Shown one piece after another: positions 1-10,431 of a DNA stretch of 64,000 bases. The first letter of the stretch is position 1, and every line of letters begins with the position of its first letter. A program made the position numbers and the translations under genes. The DNA is from Dactylorhiza incarnata. Taxonomy: Eukaryota; Streptophyta; Magnoliopsida; Asparagales; Orchidaceae. The notes beneath the pieces were generated by a model. It did not search any database. It was not told the origin of the DNA and saw only the letters and a list, made by a program, of their open reading frames with translations. Location of the stretch: the NCBI GenBank assembly GCA_033032865.1, contig JAWHQI010000327.1:1426001-1490000 (forward strand). Direction: 5' to 3'.

Positions 1-660
1 ACGATGGAAAGACGGACCCCTTGGGTTGGCTCACCAGGTGTGAGCAATTCTTTGGCCACCAATAGATTTCGGCTAGTGAATGTCTTCCTCTTGCCTCCTT
101 TCATCTTCTTGACTATGCTCTGCTTTGGGCCACTAGTCTCCTCATCGACCAGCCAGGCCTAGCATGGAGAGAATGCAAACGCTTCTGTAACCTACGCTTC
201 GGTCCTCTTGTACGCAGCAATCCTCTTAGTTCCCTCACGACAATACGTCAGACGGGCTTCGTGGATGATTATTTGGACCAGTTTCAACTTCTTCTGGTGC
301 ACATCATGCTTTCCCCAGAGATGCAGGTCGTCATATTCACCACCGGACTTCACGACCGCCTGCGACTTGATGTCGCATTTGAAGCCCCTCCAGACTTAGT
401 GACAGCCATTAGTCTGGCTAGGCTGTGTGACTGTCACCTCCAACTGGAAAAGGAGGCATAATTGCCCACCGATACAGGCATTCAGTAAGGTCGTCCCGAG
501 GGTCATCCAGCCCCACCGATCCGTAGACTATCTCGGGCCGAAATGATGGAACGGCGCGCACGGGGCTTATGTTATAACTGCGACGAGCAGTGCACTCGCG
601 GCCACAAGTGCAAACGGATTTTCTATCTGCACGTCAAGAACTTTGATGATGAAGGTGTCG
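1..660 (+). pseudogene. Ty3/gypsy Gag remnant with zinc knuckle
   Basis: A broken capsid/nucleocapsid reading frame. Around positions 250-460 the translation (MDDYLDQFQLLLVHIM, then TGLHDRLRLDVAFEAP) matches the retrotransposon gag domain pattern of plant gypsy elements. Around 570-640 it gives CYNCDEQCTRGHKC, a CCHC zinc knuckle. A stop follows near the start (FFGHQ then stop) and the frame shifts several times. Protease, RT and integrase are missing: within about 60 bases the knuckle runs into sequence that abuts an LTR at 727. This is therefore an internally deleted copy whose 5' part lies outside the window. Seen: motifs and frame breaks. Inferred: the gypsy assignment. Confidence 0.75.
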
Positions 661-726
661 GATAAAGAGGACATCATTGATCTCCCTTGAGCTTGAGGTC
701 AAACTCTTTTTGCAAGACGGGAGAGA

Positions 727-984
727 TGTTATGGGTCTTATTATGATGTTATTTATTACTATGTTGTTGTTTATTGCATTTATGTCGTCTTCCTATTTAG
801 TTGCATTCCAAATCTGTCGTTGATTTCCTATTTATTTGCATTTCAAGTTTGTAATTTTATTTTCATTAAGAGTCAGTTGTATTTGTACGTCTATTTAAAG
901 GACCCCTTAAGTCTTGTGTTGGTATGAAAAGAATTAATTTGTTTCCTTCCTCTTGTGAGATATTTATAGTTCTCTCCTCTAACG
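727..984 (+). repeat. LTR, 3' copy of the gypsy remnant
   Basis: Starts with TGTTATGGGT directly after a purine-rich tract (CAAGACGGGAGAGA), the expected layout of a polypurine tract followed by a 3' LTR. The right end is not sharp. Near 984 the sequence changes to an oppositely oriented gypsy gag, so the LTR may be truncated there. Confidence 0.5.
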
Positions 985-1976
985 AGCAAGCCCCGCTTAG
1001 GCAGTCGCGGTGTTGTCAATTAAGAACTCAAGTCCATAATCCGGAATTTGAGAGGACAAGTCTTCAAACTGGTCCTGGTAGTTTGCGACAAATCCAGTTT
1101 GAGCCATATTTGCAATTCGACCCATTGGAACTTCATAGTCTGAGGCCGAATCGATCGAGGATCTCATGTTTAAATGATCCCCAATCATGACAGTAATTAT
1201 TCTTAAGCAGTCCCTGGTACCTGAATATTGATATGGCTTGATACAACCAATATGTGGGATCTCCTTAAGAAAATCGTGGGAAACGAAAACTTACAAGTTT
1301 AAGATTGTAGGAATCTGGAGAATAATGTAGGTGGATGATCCCACCATTAGTTTGGATATGGTGTCCCCTGAATATGTTCCGGTGATGAATGCAAATTCTG
1401 AGGAATGCATTTGTATGGTGGACCTGGCATATCTTCTGACGACGAATGATTATTCTGAGGAAGTTGTGGGTATTTGGGGTCAAGAGAAATATTGTGCCTT
1501 TAATCCCTTCCGGGTTGTAATCTAGTGGGTAATTCTGGATGAAAACGAGCCTTCTGTTGCCTATTATAATGTGTCGATTCTTGGAATGATGAGGGATTTC
1601 CCGGTGATGCAGGAATAGAAATTTGGTGGTTCCTCTTGGACGCCCGACAATGAAGAAGATGAAGCACCTCCATCATTAATCTGAGCCGGGAACCGGGGTG
1701 GACCAATTTCCTTTTCCATTCTTTCGGAAGTAGCAACCAGCAGTGCTAGAGATCGTTGGATATCAGAGAACTTATGATGACATCCTGCTGGATTAATTGA
1801 AGTTCTTTACTTATTCTTTGCTTCATTCGTTGCTCCATTGCTTGGATATCTTAATGAATCGAACTGGATTTCTCATTAATGGATTCCTGGCATCGATCTA
1901 GTTCTTTCCACGTATCATCATTAAGATCTTGGTTGTTGATTATCTTTTCCTTGCCACGGGAGTTTGCTCCAGCCAT
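985..1976 (-). pseudogene. Ty3/gypsy Gag remnant, opposite orientation
   Basis: On the minus strand an ATG at 1976 opens MAGANSRGKEKIINNQDLND, an N-terminal gag-like stretch with a basic helix (EQRMKQRISKELQLIQQD). Near 1190-1000 lies the segment GFVANYQDQFEDLSSQIPD, characteristic of the gag domain of plant gypsy elements. Many stops and shifts lie between these two parts. No enzyme domains follow, because the fragment ends near 985 against the LTR of the neighbouring remnant. It belongs with the LTR at 2032-2416. Confidence 0.7.
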
Positions 1977-2031
1977 TGCCAGATCGATATGGTATGGGAC
2001 TCAACGATCAAGCTCTCAATGAGAGCCCCAT

Positions 2032-2416
2032 TGTAACGGGTTGACGGCAACAATACTCTGGCGAGAGCTCGATACAACGGGGGCTAATCCTAATTACTCT
2101 AACACAGATAAAACTAACAAGTAATTATTTGATAATCAATGATAATGTCACTTATTACATCCCTGCTTATTTAAAGAGGATTAATCTAACAGACATATTG
2201 CTGTGACTGCCATCTGTCCAGTGTATTTATATCACAATAGAGCTAGTGACCGCCAGCTGTGCAGTTGGTGACCACTGTTGTCCCTTACTCCCTTATGTCT
2301 TTACTATTCTATCGTGGTTGCGCTCCGCCTGGTGTTCTTCTAGTCGTTGAGATCTGACATAGTGTGGATTGAAGGTTGATGGTCGTTGAACTGGTGTAGT
2401 AGAATAGTACCGCTAC
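2032..2416 (-). repeat. 5' LTR of the minus-strand gypsy remnant
   Basis: On the plus strand the block runs from TGTAACGGGT to a CTACA end, so it has TG...CA termini. Just inside the element (about 2012-2030) the minus strand reads GGGGCTCTCATTGAGAGC. This resembles the TTGGTGCTCTCATTGAGAG type of primer-binding region seen in many plant gypsy elements. The outer end is set only by the TG/CA rule. Confidence 0.5.
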
Positions 2417-2893
2417 AGATCACCAAGGAAGGAGCACTCTTTCGACTACGGTCTAATCCTCAGCCGACCCAAGAAGAGATCCATGAAGAGGGATTCTAAG
2501 TTATTTAATTTTCTTGAGATAAAAAGATGCTCTTCGATGAATTCTCAAGATTAAATAAAGTTGACCAAACAAATATACATCTAAGTAATAGAACATGAAA
2601 GATAAATCACCTAAATAACTGACATACTTAAAATATAATAATTTTTAAACATCCCTGAATAGCCTGACCACCTCAATGAAGTAAAAAAAGCGCAAAAGGA
2701 GATACTAGCTAAAGAAAACACACGAGTAGACAACTGAATTCATTTAAATTTCAAAAACTACATCAATATCCAATCTAATAATGAGCAAAAGAAGACTCCA
2801 TGAAAACAAGGGGAAAAGAAACAATCATCACCAATTTCAAGAAGAATATTGAAGAGAGCTTTCTTTAAAAAAATTGTTGGTTGCAAAAAATAC
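2417..2893. other. Intron or 3' flank of the RPB6 remnant
   Basis: AT-rich, non-coding. It follows exon 4 of the RPB6-like gene in the direction of transcription. I looked here for the next conserved block of RPB6 and did not find it on either strand. Confidence 0.5.
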
Positions 2894-3308
2894 CTCCAGA
2901 GGATCAGATTCACCTTCAAGCTCCACCATTACAGGTGCATTCATGCTGTTGGAAAAGAAGAATTTAATGAAAATAAATTACAAAAAACTAAAAGTTAGTA
3001 ATCCAAGGAAAAGTTGAAATAAAAAACCTGATCTGAAGAGCGCGTGTGCCTAATATCGGTGCACGTTCATACTTTGTCATGTATTTGGATGTTTTCCTAG
3101 AACGCTCAACTGGTTCTTGCTCTTTCTCTTCAGCTTCTACACCAACAACATCATCCGGAAGATCCTCGTTGTTGTCTTCCTCTATCTCTGCACCTTCCTA
3201 CATATACGCAATCAGATTAACCCCTTTGTTTAAGTAAAAAAAAAGTAGTCGAAAGTTAAGTGCTTAACATATACCTCAATTTCTGGTTCTGGGGGCTCAT
3301 CTTCGTAC
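2894..3308 (-). pseudogene. NRPB6: RPB6 exons 2-4
   Basis: Exon 2 (3308-3275) encodes the acidic tail segment YEDEPPEPEIE. Exon 3 (3197-3028) continues the acidic tail ([16 protein letters not shown]) and enters the conserved fold at [13 protein letters not shown]. Exon 4 (2945-2894) encodes MNAPVMVELEGESDPLE. The short introns between them (about 77 and 82 bases) are typical of plants, with GT...AG ends (TATATGTAG before exon 3, TTCCAACAG before exon 4). After exon 4 a good donor (GAG followed by GTATTT) points to a further exon, which should carry the conserved C-terminal half but is not in the window. Confidence 0.85.
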
Positions 3309-3488
3309 ATGCAGGCAAAATCATTCACAATGAGCAATTATGTCATCGATCCATTATTACAGAAAATCATAATTTTAAGTTCTTTTAGCTTCTCCGAAAA
3401 AGAAGCTGAGTTCTTGGCATAAGAATAAGAGAAGAAGATCAAATGACAGTTTTTACAAATTTTGGCATGGAAGTAGTTCTAATGAGTT

Positions 3489-3942
3489 TGTAACAATTCT
3501 CTGGTGGTAATTCTAAATACCTAATCAAGAAGAAGGCATGGGGTAGGGGAGACGAAATAGGGGTTGAGAGCAGAAAAATGAAAAAATTATTATCTTTCAA
3601 TACTTGAACAGTACATTTCTCGTGTATTTAAAGGCTATAGAAACATTACACAATAATCAGCTTATAGACGTTAGAAACAATACAATAAAACACTTAAATC
3701 TTGTAATTATAATAGAATGAAGTTTGGCTTGATCATCATCGTTGATGTGTCTTGGAACTTGAGATTTCTGTAAACTGACCGCCATTTGATCTATTCTCAG
3801 AATGGTTGATTGCTTTTTGTGTTGGCCATTGAATCTCTGCGGGATTTGTAAGTCGTTGGATAGGGTGTACTATTGTATGTGTTGTTATATCCTTAGTCGT
3901 TGGATTGCTTGATATAAATCCTAGCCGTTGTAATAGCTTGCA
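3489..3942 (-). repeat. 3' LTR of the chromovirus
   Basis: 454 bp with TG...CA ends on the plus strand (TGTAAC...TTGCA). It is the uninterrupted partner of the LTR at 10432-11686 and preserves the empty site (GTTAGAAACAATAC) of the element inserted in that copy. The sense-strand polypurine tract TTTAAAGGGGAAAG lies just outside. Confidence 0.85.
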
Positions 3943-5611
3943 ATAATACTTTCCCCTTTAAAAGCTCCATCGCTTCATTTCATTGCTCAAAATAGCATAA
4001 CCCTAATCAGTAGAGGAAAGGAAGGAACTTCCTGGCATTGTGAGACATGGATGCTCTAGCGATGGAGATGGCAGTGGATGTGAAATGAAGAGAAGATTCT
4101 GAACCTACAACTCTTGCTGGAGGATAATGCTCTTAACATCATCAGTCGTAAGTTATTATACCTCTTGTGTTTTTTTTTGTCGTCGTCTTCTGCATTGAGT
4201 GGTAATATTTTACTGCTGTTTTGCCAAAGTAACATTCTGTGGTCTTCTGAAGCGTTTCCTCTTGGTAGGCCATGTGGTGTCACCTGTGTTCCCTCTGTAG
4301 TTACTAGTTGCGAGTTGGTCCCAGGATATCTGGAGTAAATACGAGGATAGTCATGGAAAGTGGAGAGATCTTCTCAAGTACTATCCGCTGGGGGCAATCC
4401 ATTCCAATGTATCAATCCTTGGAATATTTCTCGGCCATGCCACAAGAGTCGGCGAGTGTTGATGATGGCGAGGTGTTCATGCGGTGGCTTGTTATTCCAG
4501 CTTTGATTTGGAAGGGATATCACCCGGCGGTGTGGATCGCCGAAATAGGGTTTGCGTAAGGAAATATGAAAATCTGGATGGATTTTTGTCTCCGGAGGGA
4601 GGTGCAGACGGTAGGTCGTTGTGTCGATGACCTTCGTAATTTGATAGGGGCCATAGTATTTGAGATTAAGTTTACGACTGATGGTCTTATTGAGGAGAAT
4701 CTGTTGATACGGGTACACTTTGAGAAAGACCCAGTCGCCTTCCTTTAAGGTCAAGTCGGTTCTTTTCTTATCAGCGTGTGCTTTCATGCGTTGTTGGGAG
4801 GATTGGAGGTTTTCCTGTAGGTGATGTATAATCACGTCCCAATCTTGCAGTGTCATTTTGACTGCTTCATTACTGATGGTGCCTGCACAGTCGGATAAAA
4901 GTCTAGAGGGTGGTCGACCGAACATTACCTCAAAAGGAGTCATGTCGGTCGATGAGTTAAATGATGTACTAAAGAGAAATTATGCTAGACTGAAGTAATT
5001 AGACCATTTTTGGGATTGTGAAAGTAAAATCTCTTAAATACTTCAAGGCAACAATTTACCCTTTTAGTGAGGCCATCCATTTGTAGATGATAAGCCCAAC
5101 TATATTTAAGGTTTGTGCCTTGTATTTTAAACAATTCTGTCCAAAAAATGCTTAAAAAAATTGAGTCCCGATCAGAAATGATGAATTTTGAAATGTAGTG
5201 GAGTTTGCCAACAGTGTCCCAAAATAACTTAGCTACTATGAGTGTTGTAATAAGTTTTTTTAATGGGGCAAAGTGCACCGATTTGGAGAATCTGTCAACA
5301 ACTACCAGTACTATGGAAAATGTTGAAGAAATGGGTAATTTTGTGATAAAGTCATGACCATAATTTCATTGGTGTGGGTAATGGTTGAAGGAGGCCATAT
5401 GGAGAATGGTCAAATGGTTTTATTTTTTGACAAATATCACATTGATGTATATAGGTAGTTAAATCGGTTATTATGCCAGTGGAATTGGGTCTGTAGGCGA
5501 TGTTGGGTGACTTTAATTCCCGAATGCCCCTCATAGTAACTGGAATGAGCTTCTTTGATTAATTTGTTTTTAATGGTGGAATTCTGTGGAATATATAATT
5601 GTATTTGTAAT
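3943..5611 (-). pseudogene. Chromovirus integrase and chromodomain-like tail
   Basis: The minus strand encodes an integrase zinc-finger segment (CDICQKIKPFDHSPYGLLQP, about 5450-5360) and a catalytic-core remnant (SDRDSIFLSIFWTELF, about 5190-5140). An open stretch at 4943-4374 carries the C-terminal integrase domain (MTPFEVMFGRPPSRLL, then GDWVFLKVYPYQQ and LKYYGPYQI). It ends with GREIFQGLIHWNGLPPADST, which resembles the chromodomain of plant chromoviruses. Stops and frameshifts in the core make it non-functional. In the family, the chromodomain guides integration to particular chromatin. Confidence 0.8.
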
Positions 5612-5773
5612 TGTTAAAGATATTAGTATTTTATTATTTAAGTCTATTAGTTTGTGAGTGGGTTTAGTCCCACATCGTGAGTCAAGAACTATGTGTCGTT
5701 GTAACTCCTACATATTACCCCATATGTGGATGAATAAATTGCACAAATTATTATCTCTTTCTCTCTTTCAACA
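5612..5773 (+). repeat. 5' LTR of the TRIM-like element
   Basis: Contains GGTTTAGTCCCACATCG, a sequence type common in short copia-like LTRs. Ends TTTCAACA, followed at once by the primer site TGGTATCATAGC. Confidence 0.85.
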
Positions 5774-5818
5774 TGGTATCATAGCGGGAATCGAATCTAG
5801 GAAATTTTTCGGCACCCT

Positions 5819-7260
5819 AATTTGTTGGTGACCTAAAGTTCTCGGAAGCCTCCATCAGATTTTCGTCTTCCTCTCGTTTCGAGCCCTTCAACTGCGCAGC
5901 TAGGTGTTTTAGTCGCCTTAATTTGTTGGTGACCTAAAGTTCTCGGAAGCCTCCATTTGATTTCCGTCTCTTCCTCTCGTTTCGAGCCCTTCAACTACGC
6001 AGCTAGGGGGGCCATCAAGACATCCCTCTCCCGCTCCCGTCGACAAAATCGATCTTTTGATTCTGTCGACGGGAGTGGCATTCGACCCTCCCACGGTGTC
6101 TGTATTCTGCGACGGAAGTAGCATCTGGTCTCCTCGACGCTCTACGTTATCGTCGACGTCAAGGCTCCCTTCCGTTGTTCCTGTCTAGATCCTGCCGACA
6201 TGTTTTCATCCTTGTCATCTCCCATCTTCTTCGTGAGATCGGTTGCTGGATCCTTTCTTCCATTGGCTTCTCTGTCGCAGCTCTCCTCTTCTTCCGCTGA
6301 AGATACTGTCTAGCCAGCTTGTTGCTGCTCTCCTTTCGTGCTTGTTGCAGCTCCAGTCCGATTGATGTGTGTGCTCTCGACTGATCCAAGTGGTACCTCT
6401 GATAATGGAGCCTGCTGCTGTATCGGGGTTGTTCTCTGCCGTTGTCGATGGTCCCCGCTACTGTTCCCTCGGCGTCTGTATTCTGCGACGGAAGTAGCAT
6501 CTGGTCTCCTCGACGCTCTACGCTATCGTCGACCTCAAGGGTCCCTTCTGTTGTTCATGTGTAGATCCTGCCGACATGCTTTCATCCTTGTCATCTCCCA
6601 TCTTCTTCGTGAGATTGGCTGCTGGATCCTTTCTTTCGTTGGCTTCTCTGTCGCAGCTCTCCTCTTCTTCCGCCGAAGATACTGTCTAGCCAGCTTGATG
6701 CTGCTCTCCTTTCGTGCTTGATGATGCTCTTCTTTCGTGCTTGCTGCAGCTCCAGTCCGATTGATGTGTGTGCTCTCTACTGATCTAGTGGTACCTCTGA
6801 TAATGGAGCCTGCTGCTGTACCGGGATTGTTCTCTGTCGTTGTCGATGGTCCCCGCTACTGTTCCGTCGGATATTGTATCTAGCTCCTCGCCTCTCTCGA
6901 AGACTGATGTGTTGATGAAGTTTTTTTCTTTGTTTGTTAGTATTTTTTATTTGTATCTTCTTAGTTTTTTAGTGTTATATGCCTTCATGCACGTGTTCCA
7001 CGTGAGGAGAAGTGTTCGTGATGAGGGCGACTCGGATGACTCTCTTTCCCGACTCCTGCCTTAGTCACACACGGCCTCCAGGCGTATTTCGTGTGTTGTT
7101 GTGTCTCCAAGCGTTCTGTATTCATGCACGTGTTCCACGTGAGGGGGAGTGTTCGTGATGAGGACAACTCGGATGACTCTTTTTCCTGACTCCTGCCTTA
7201 GTCACACACGAACTCCAGGCGTTTTTCGTGTATTGTTTGTCTCCCCAAATTTTTCTTCTT
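5819..7260 (+). repeat. Stacked tandem duplications in the TRIM-like interior
   Basis: Three duplications are visible. A unit starting AATTTGTTGGTGACC recurs at 5819 and 5920 (period about 101). A unit containing TCTGTATTCTGCGACGG recurs at 6098 and 6475 (period about 377), with a third partial copy near 6850. A unit starting CATGCACGTGTTCCACGTG recurs at 6986 and 7123 (period 137). No coding meaning was found. Confidence 0.8.
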
Positions 7261-7504
7261 CGTTGTTGGGTAGGGGTGGTTTGACTTTTTTTGTTGGTTG
7301 ACCTAGTTTCAGCTCCGGGAGCATCCAGTGTGATCATGGCCGGTTTGTGGACCAACGACGTGTGGCTTATGCCTGGTTGGATTATCCCCGGTGACACGCG
7401 ATTGGGCCCCGGTGGCTGCTGTTTTGTCTCACGTTGCCAACCATCATTACCTCTCTTTTTATGATGTGTCAAGCTGAAGGTTTCCCCTTCGGCTTGAGGA
7501 ATAG

Positions 7505-7664
7505 TGTTGAAGATATTAGTATTTTATTATTTAAGTCTATTAGTATGTGAGTGGGTTTAGTCCCACATCGTGGGTCAAGTATTATGTGTCGTTGTAGCTT
7601 TTATATATTAACCCTCTATGTGGATGAATAAATTACACCAACTATTATCTACTCTCTATCAACA
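7505..7664 (+). repeat. 3' LTR of the TRIM-like element
   Basis: Aligns with 5612-5773 over its whole length with scattered substitutions. Preceded by GGCTTGAGGAATAG, a weak polypurine tract. Confidence 0.85.
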
Positions 7665-7880
7665 GTAATAAATGTAGTCACTTTTTTTGTCATTTTGATA
7701 TAATGTGAGGAGTTGCTTCTAAGGTGGTGAGTAGATTTTGAGAGAAGGCAAACGTTGTATAATTTGATGTTAAATTCTATAATAGTGAGGAAGTGGGAAC
7801 ATAGAGGACATTAAGAATGACTGGGGAAGATGATTCAGGAATTAAAGTCACTCTCGATAAAGGATCGGCTACTTTATTGG

Positions 7881-8404
7881 CAAGGTTGAAGATGTCGGAT
7901 GTCGGGGACATGTCAGATTGAGTTTTTAGATGTCAGATGTTGAAGACATGTCGGAGACATTTTAAAATGTCGGATTCCTAAAAAAATATTTATATTATAA
8001 GTTATAACAACTTTGGATGTATGTTTCTATGCATCTGCTCTTTCCACCACCAGTAAACATTAAGACAAAATGCTAGCTGCAATATTTTATACTTGAACTG
8101 GGTGCAATTACCTAGTATTTCTAACTATTATAGTATCTATATCCTCACAAATATATATAAAATGAATGAATAGCAAAACATATGAAACATCGAATAGATT
8201 AATCCAGAAAATAAATATTTTCTCTTCAATCACAAAAAATTCTAAGGCCGACATAGCGGATTTGATCTGAAATGTCGGGCAACATAGCAAATTTGATCCG
8301 AAATGTCGGGCGACATATTGTAAAACACCATAACCTTTATATTTTCATTATGCAAGTCGCTTTCTGTTCAAACAGGACATGTCGGCCGACATTCAAAACA
8401 CGGA
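7881..8404. mobile_element. hAT-like non-autonomous element in the RNase H region
   Basis: Begins CAAGGTTGAAGATGTCGG and ends in sequence whose reverse complement is TCCGTGTTTTGAATGTCGG. Flanking 8-mers TTTATTGG (left) and ATTATTGG (right, 8405-8412) match at 7 of 8 positions. An 8-bp duplication is typical of hAT elements. Inside are several GATGTCGG/CCGACAT subterminal motifs shared with 10641-11403. No transposase is encoded. The two ends are only roughly inverted, so superfamily assignment is tentative. Confidence 0.65.
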
Positions 8405-8944
8405 ATTATTGGTATTGCATTTGATGATATAGTCGTAGCCCAATAATTTGGCTATAAATGTTTGTTGTTCAGGAGTATGGATATTCTGTGTTAGTAGGTG
8501 ATGAAGGCTCTGATGGTCGGTTAAGATAGTAAATTGATGGCCTAATAAATATTACCTCCATTTTGCTACTGTCGCGGTAACCGCATACATTTCCCGTATG
8601 TATGTTGATTTCTGTTGCATCAATGGGGAAGTTTCTTACTAAAATATGCAAATTTTGTATTATGTTGGAGCAAAACTTCTCCTATGCCTACTCCTGATGC
8701 ATCGGCTTTAATTATAAAGGAAATCTTAAAATTTGATAGAGATAATATCAGAGAATGAGTTAGGCAAGTTTTTAAATCATCAAATGTTGCCTGGGTTTTT
8801 GCAATCCAAAGGAATGTCTTTTTGTGAGCTCTGTGAGTGGATAAGTGAGCAAAGCAAGGTTTTTGATAAATTTCCTATAATATCCGGCCAACCCCAGGAA
8901 AGCTCTCACTTCCTTTTGGTTTGTAGGCGCTGAAAAATTGGAGT

Positions 8945-9130
8945 GTTTGAAATGTTGTTTGTAAATGAAAATAGCGTTTGAAAGGTTGTTTGTAAATGAA
9001 AATAGTGTTTGAAAGATTGTTTGTAAATGAAAATAGTGCGTGAAAGATTGTTTGTAAATGAAAATAGTGCTTGAAAGGTTGTTTGTAAATGAAAATAGTG
9101 TTTGAAAGGTTATTTGTAAATGAAAATAAT
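8945..9130 (+). repeat. 31-bp minisatellite, six units, inside RT
   Basis: Units read GTTTGAAAGGTTGTTTGTA followed by AATGAAAATAGT with one to three changes each; six units fill 186 bp. The unit length is not a multiple of three, so successive copies change frame. It replaces the connection region of the decayed chromovirus RT. Confidence 0.9.
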
Positions 9131-9349
9131 GTTTAGTAATGGTTGTGCTGAAGATTAGAATATCATCAAAAAAGACTACTATGAATTTGCACAAGAATGC
9201 TTAATTATAGAATTCATCAAGGCTTGAAATGTAGAGGGAGCATTAGATAAGCCGAATGTCATGATGGTGAATTCATATTGGCCTTGATTTGTTTGAAACG
9301 TTGTTTTATGTATGTCTTAATCAACCATTCAAATTTGGTGGTATCCTGA

Positions 9350-10402
9350 ACCGGAAAATACATGAGGGAACCTTTGCCCTTGCATTTGTGACCGCCGTGT
9401 AACTTCTCATCGCAATTGTAACATAAACCTTACTCATTGCGAGATTGTAGTTCAGCTGGAGAGAGGCGTCTTAAGGGGGGAAATGAGGTGGTGTGGTTGT
9501 GTTAATCTTAGAGAGCGGAGGGCCTAAAAAGGATGGTCGATTGTAGGTAGACTTAAACATGAGGTCATCTAAACTTTGGTCGTCGTACATGCGGGAGAGT
9601 GAGTATGCGTCGTGTATCTCGATGGAGCGTTGAGTAAGAACAGACCGACGGATGTGTGGTTTTAAGCCGGACACAAACATACTAGTTAAGAATGCGGGTG
9701 TGAGCCCGGGGGTTGTTAAATATTCAAGCTGTTTTTTATATGCAAGAACAATTGTAGTATGTTGTAACTTGGTAAGGGCACAGGCAGGGTCATCATACGT
9801 GGATGGACTGAATCTTGTTATAATTGCATCTACAAAGAAAGGAAAGGATCATGTTGGGTGGTCATGTAATGTGGCTTGGTACCACCTAGAGGCAGGCTTG
9901 TCTAGATGTAGTGCAGCGAGAATGAAAAAATCTTGAGTACGAACATTGTTATATTGAAAATAAAGTTGGACTTCATAGAGTCAATTTGTGGTATCGCCCA
10001 CGGAAAAATGCGGGCATTAAACGTGAATAAAAAGAGCGGGTGAGGAAACAACCAGGGATGCGTTAGGTGGGGGCTTGGTCCAAGAAATCCGGTGGAAGAT
10101 TGTGCATGGTTGAGATCGAGCGAGCGAGTTGGGAATTGATTGTTGGCAGGATCCATAGAGCATTGGAGTTGATCAAATTGGGTCATCATTTCTTGTTTAA
10201 GACTGGCAAACTGATCGGCTGCTTGTTCGCGTGTCTCCATAATTTGTTGAACCAAAAAGTTTGCTTTTGTTTGTAGTTTAGTGTTGATAGTCTTGTGGAG
10301 ATCTTCTAACTGGGTATTGCGTAGCAGCTGTTCTTCGTGGATTGCATCCTTGAGATCGAAAAGTTGATTGGTGTTGTCTTTTGATCTTGTGTCGTCAGCC
10401 AT
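9350..10402 (-). pseudogene. Chromovirus Gag
   Basis: An ATG at 10402 opens MADDTRSKDNTNQLFDLKDA, followed by a helical segment rich in Q, E and K (QTKANFLVQQIMETREQAAD). Capsid sequence continues after frame breaks; near 9680-9471 it reads MFVSGLKPHIRRSVLTQ, then HDAYSLSRMYDDQ. A CCHC knuckle (CYNCDEKLHGGHKC) lies near 9420-9375. Several frameshifts and stops are present. Confidence 0.75.
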
Positions 10403-10431
10403 TGTGGTAGTTCAAAACGAGAGCACCAAAA

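Larger units (their letters stand above)
5612..7664 (+). mobile_element. Small-LTR non-autonomous retrotransposon (TRIM-like)
   Basis: 2,053 bp, with LTRs of 162 and 160 bp (5612-5773, 7505-7664) that begin TGTT.AAGATATTAGT and end CAACA. It is flanked by a perfect 5-bp duplication GTAAT (5607-5611, 7665-7669). Directly after the first LTR lies TGGTATCATAGCG, a near match to the tRNA-iMet primer site. The interior encodes no recognisable Gag or Pol and is dominated by tandem duplications. It lies inside the chromovirus integrase/RNase H region and is therefore younger. LTR size fits TRIMs, but the interior is longer than usual; a small LARD is the alternative name. Confidence 0.85.
7670..9300 (-). 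pseudogene. Chromovirus partial RT and RNase H
   Basis: From about 9280 the minus strand reads [17 protein letters not shown], then VVFFDDILIFSTT, the RT active-site block (the first half of RT is missing). A 31-bp minisatellite follows, and then ALPTNQKEVRAFLG-like sequence with LGLAGYYRKFIKNLALLTYP. RNase H sequence continues at 8700-8413 and 7880-7670, split by the insertion at 7881-8404. Gag zinc-knuckle sequence joins directly to RT near 9300, showing an internal deletion of protease and the RT fingers. Confidence 0.75.

Noticed and set aside
5612..7664. Cassandra-type element carrying 5S rRNA sequence
   Set aside because: No 5S internal promoter sequence is visible in the LTRs.
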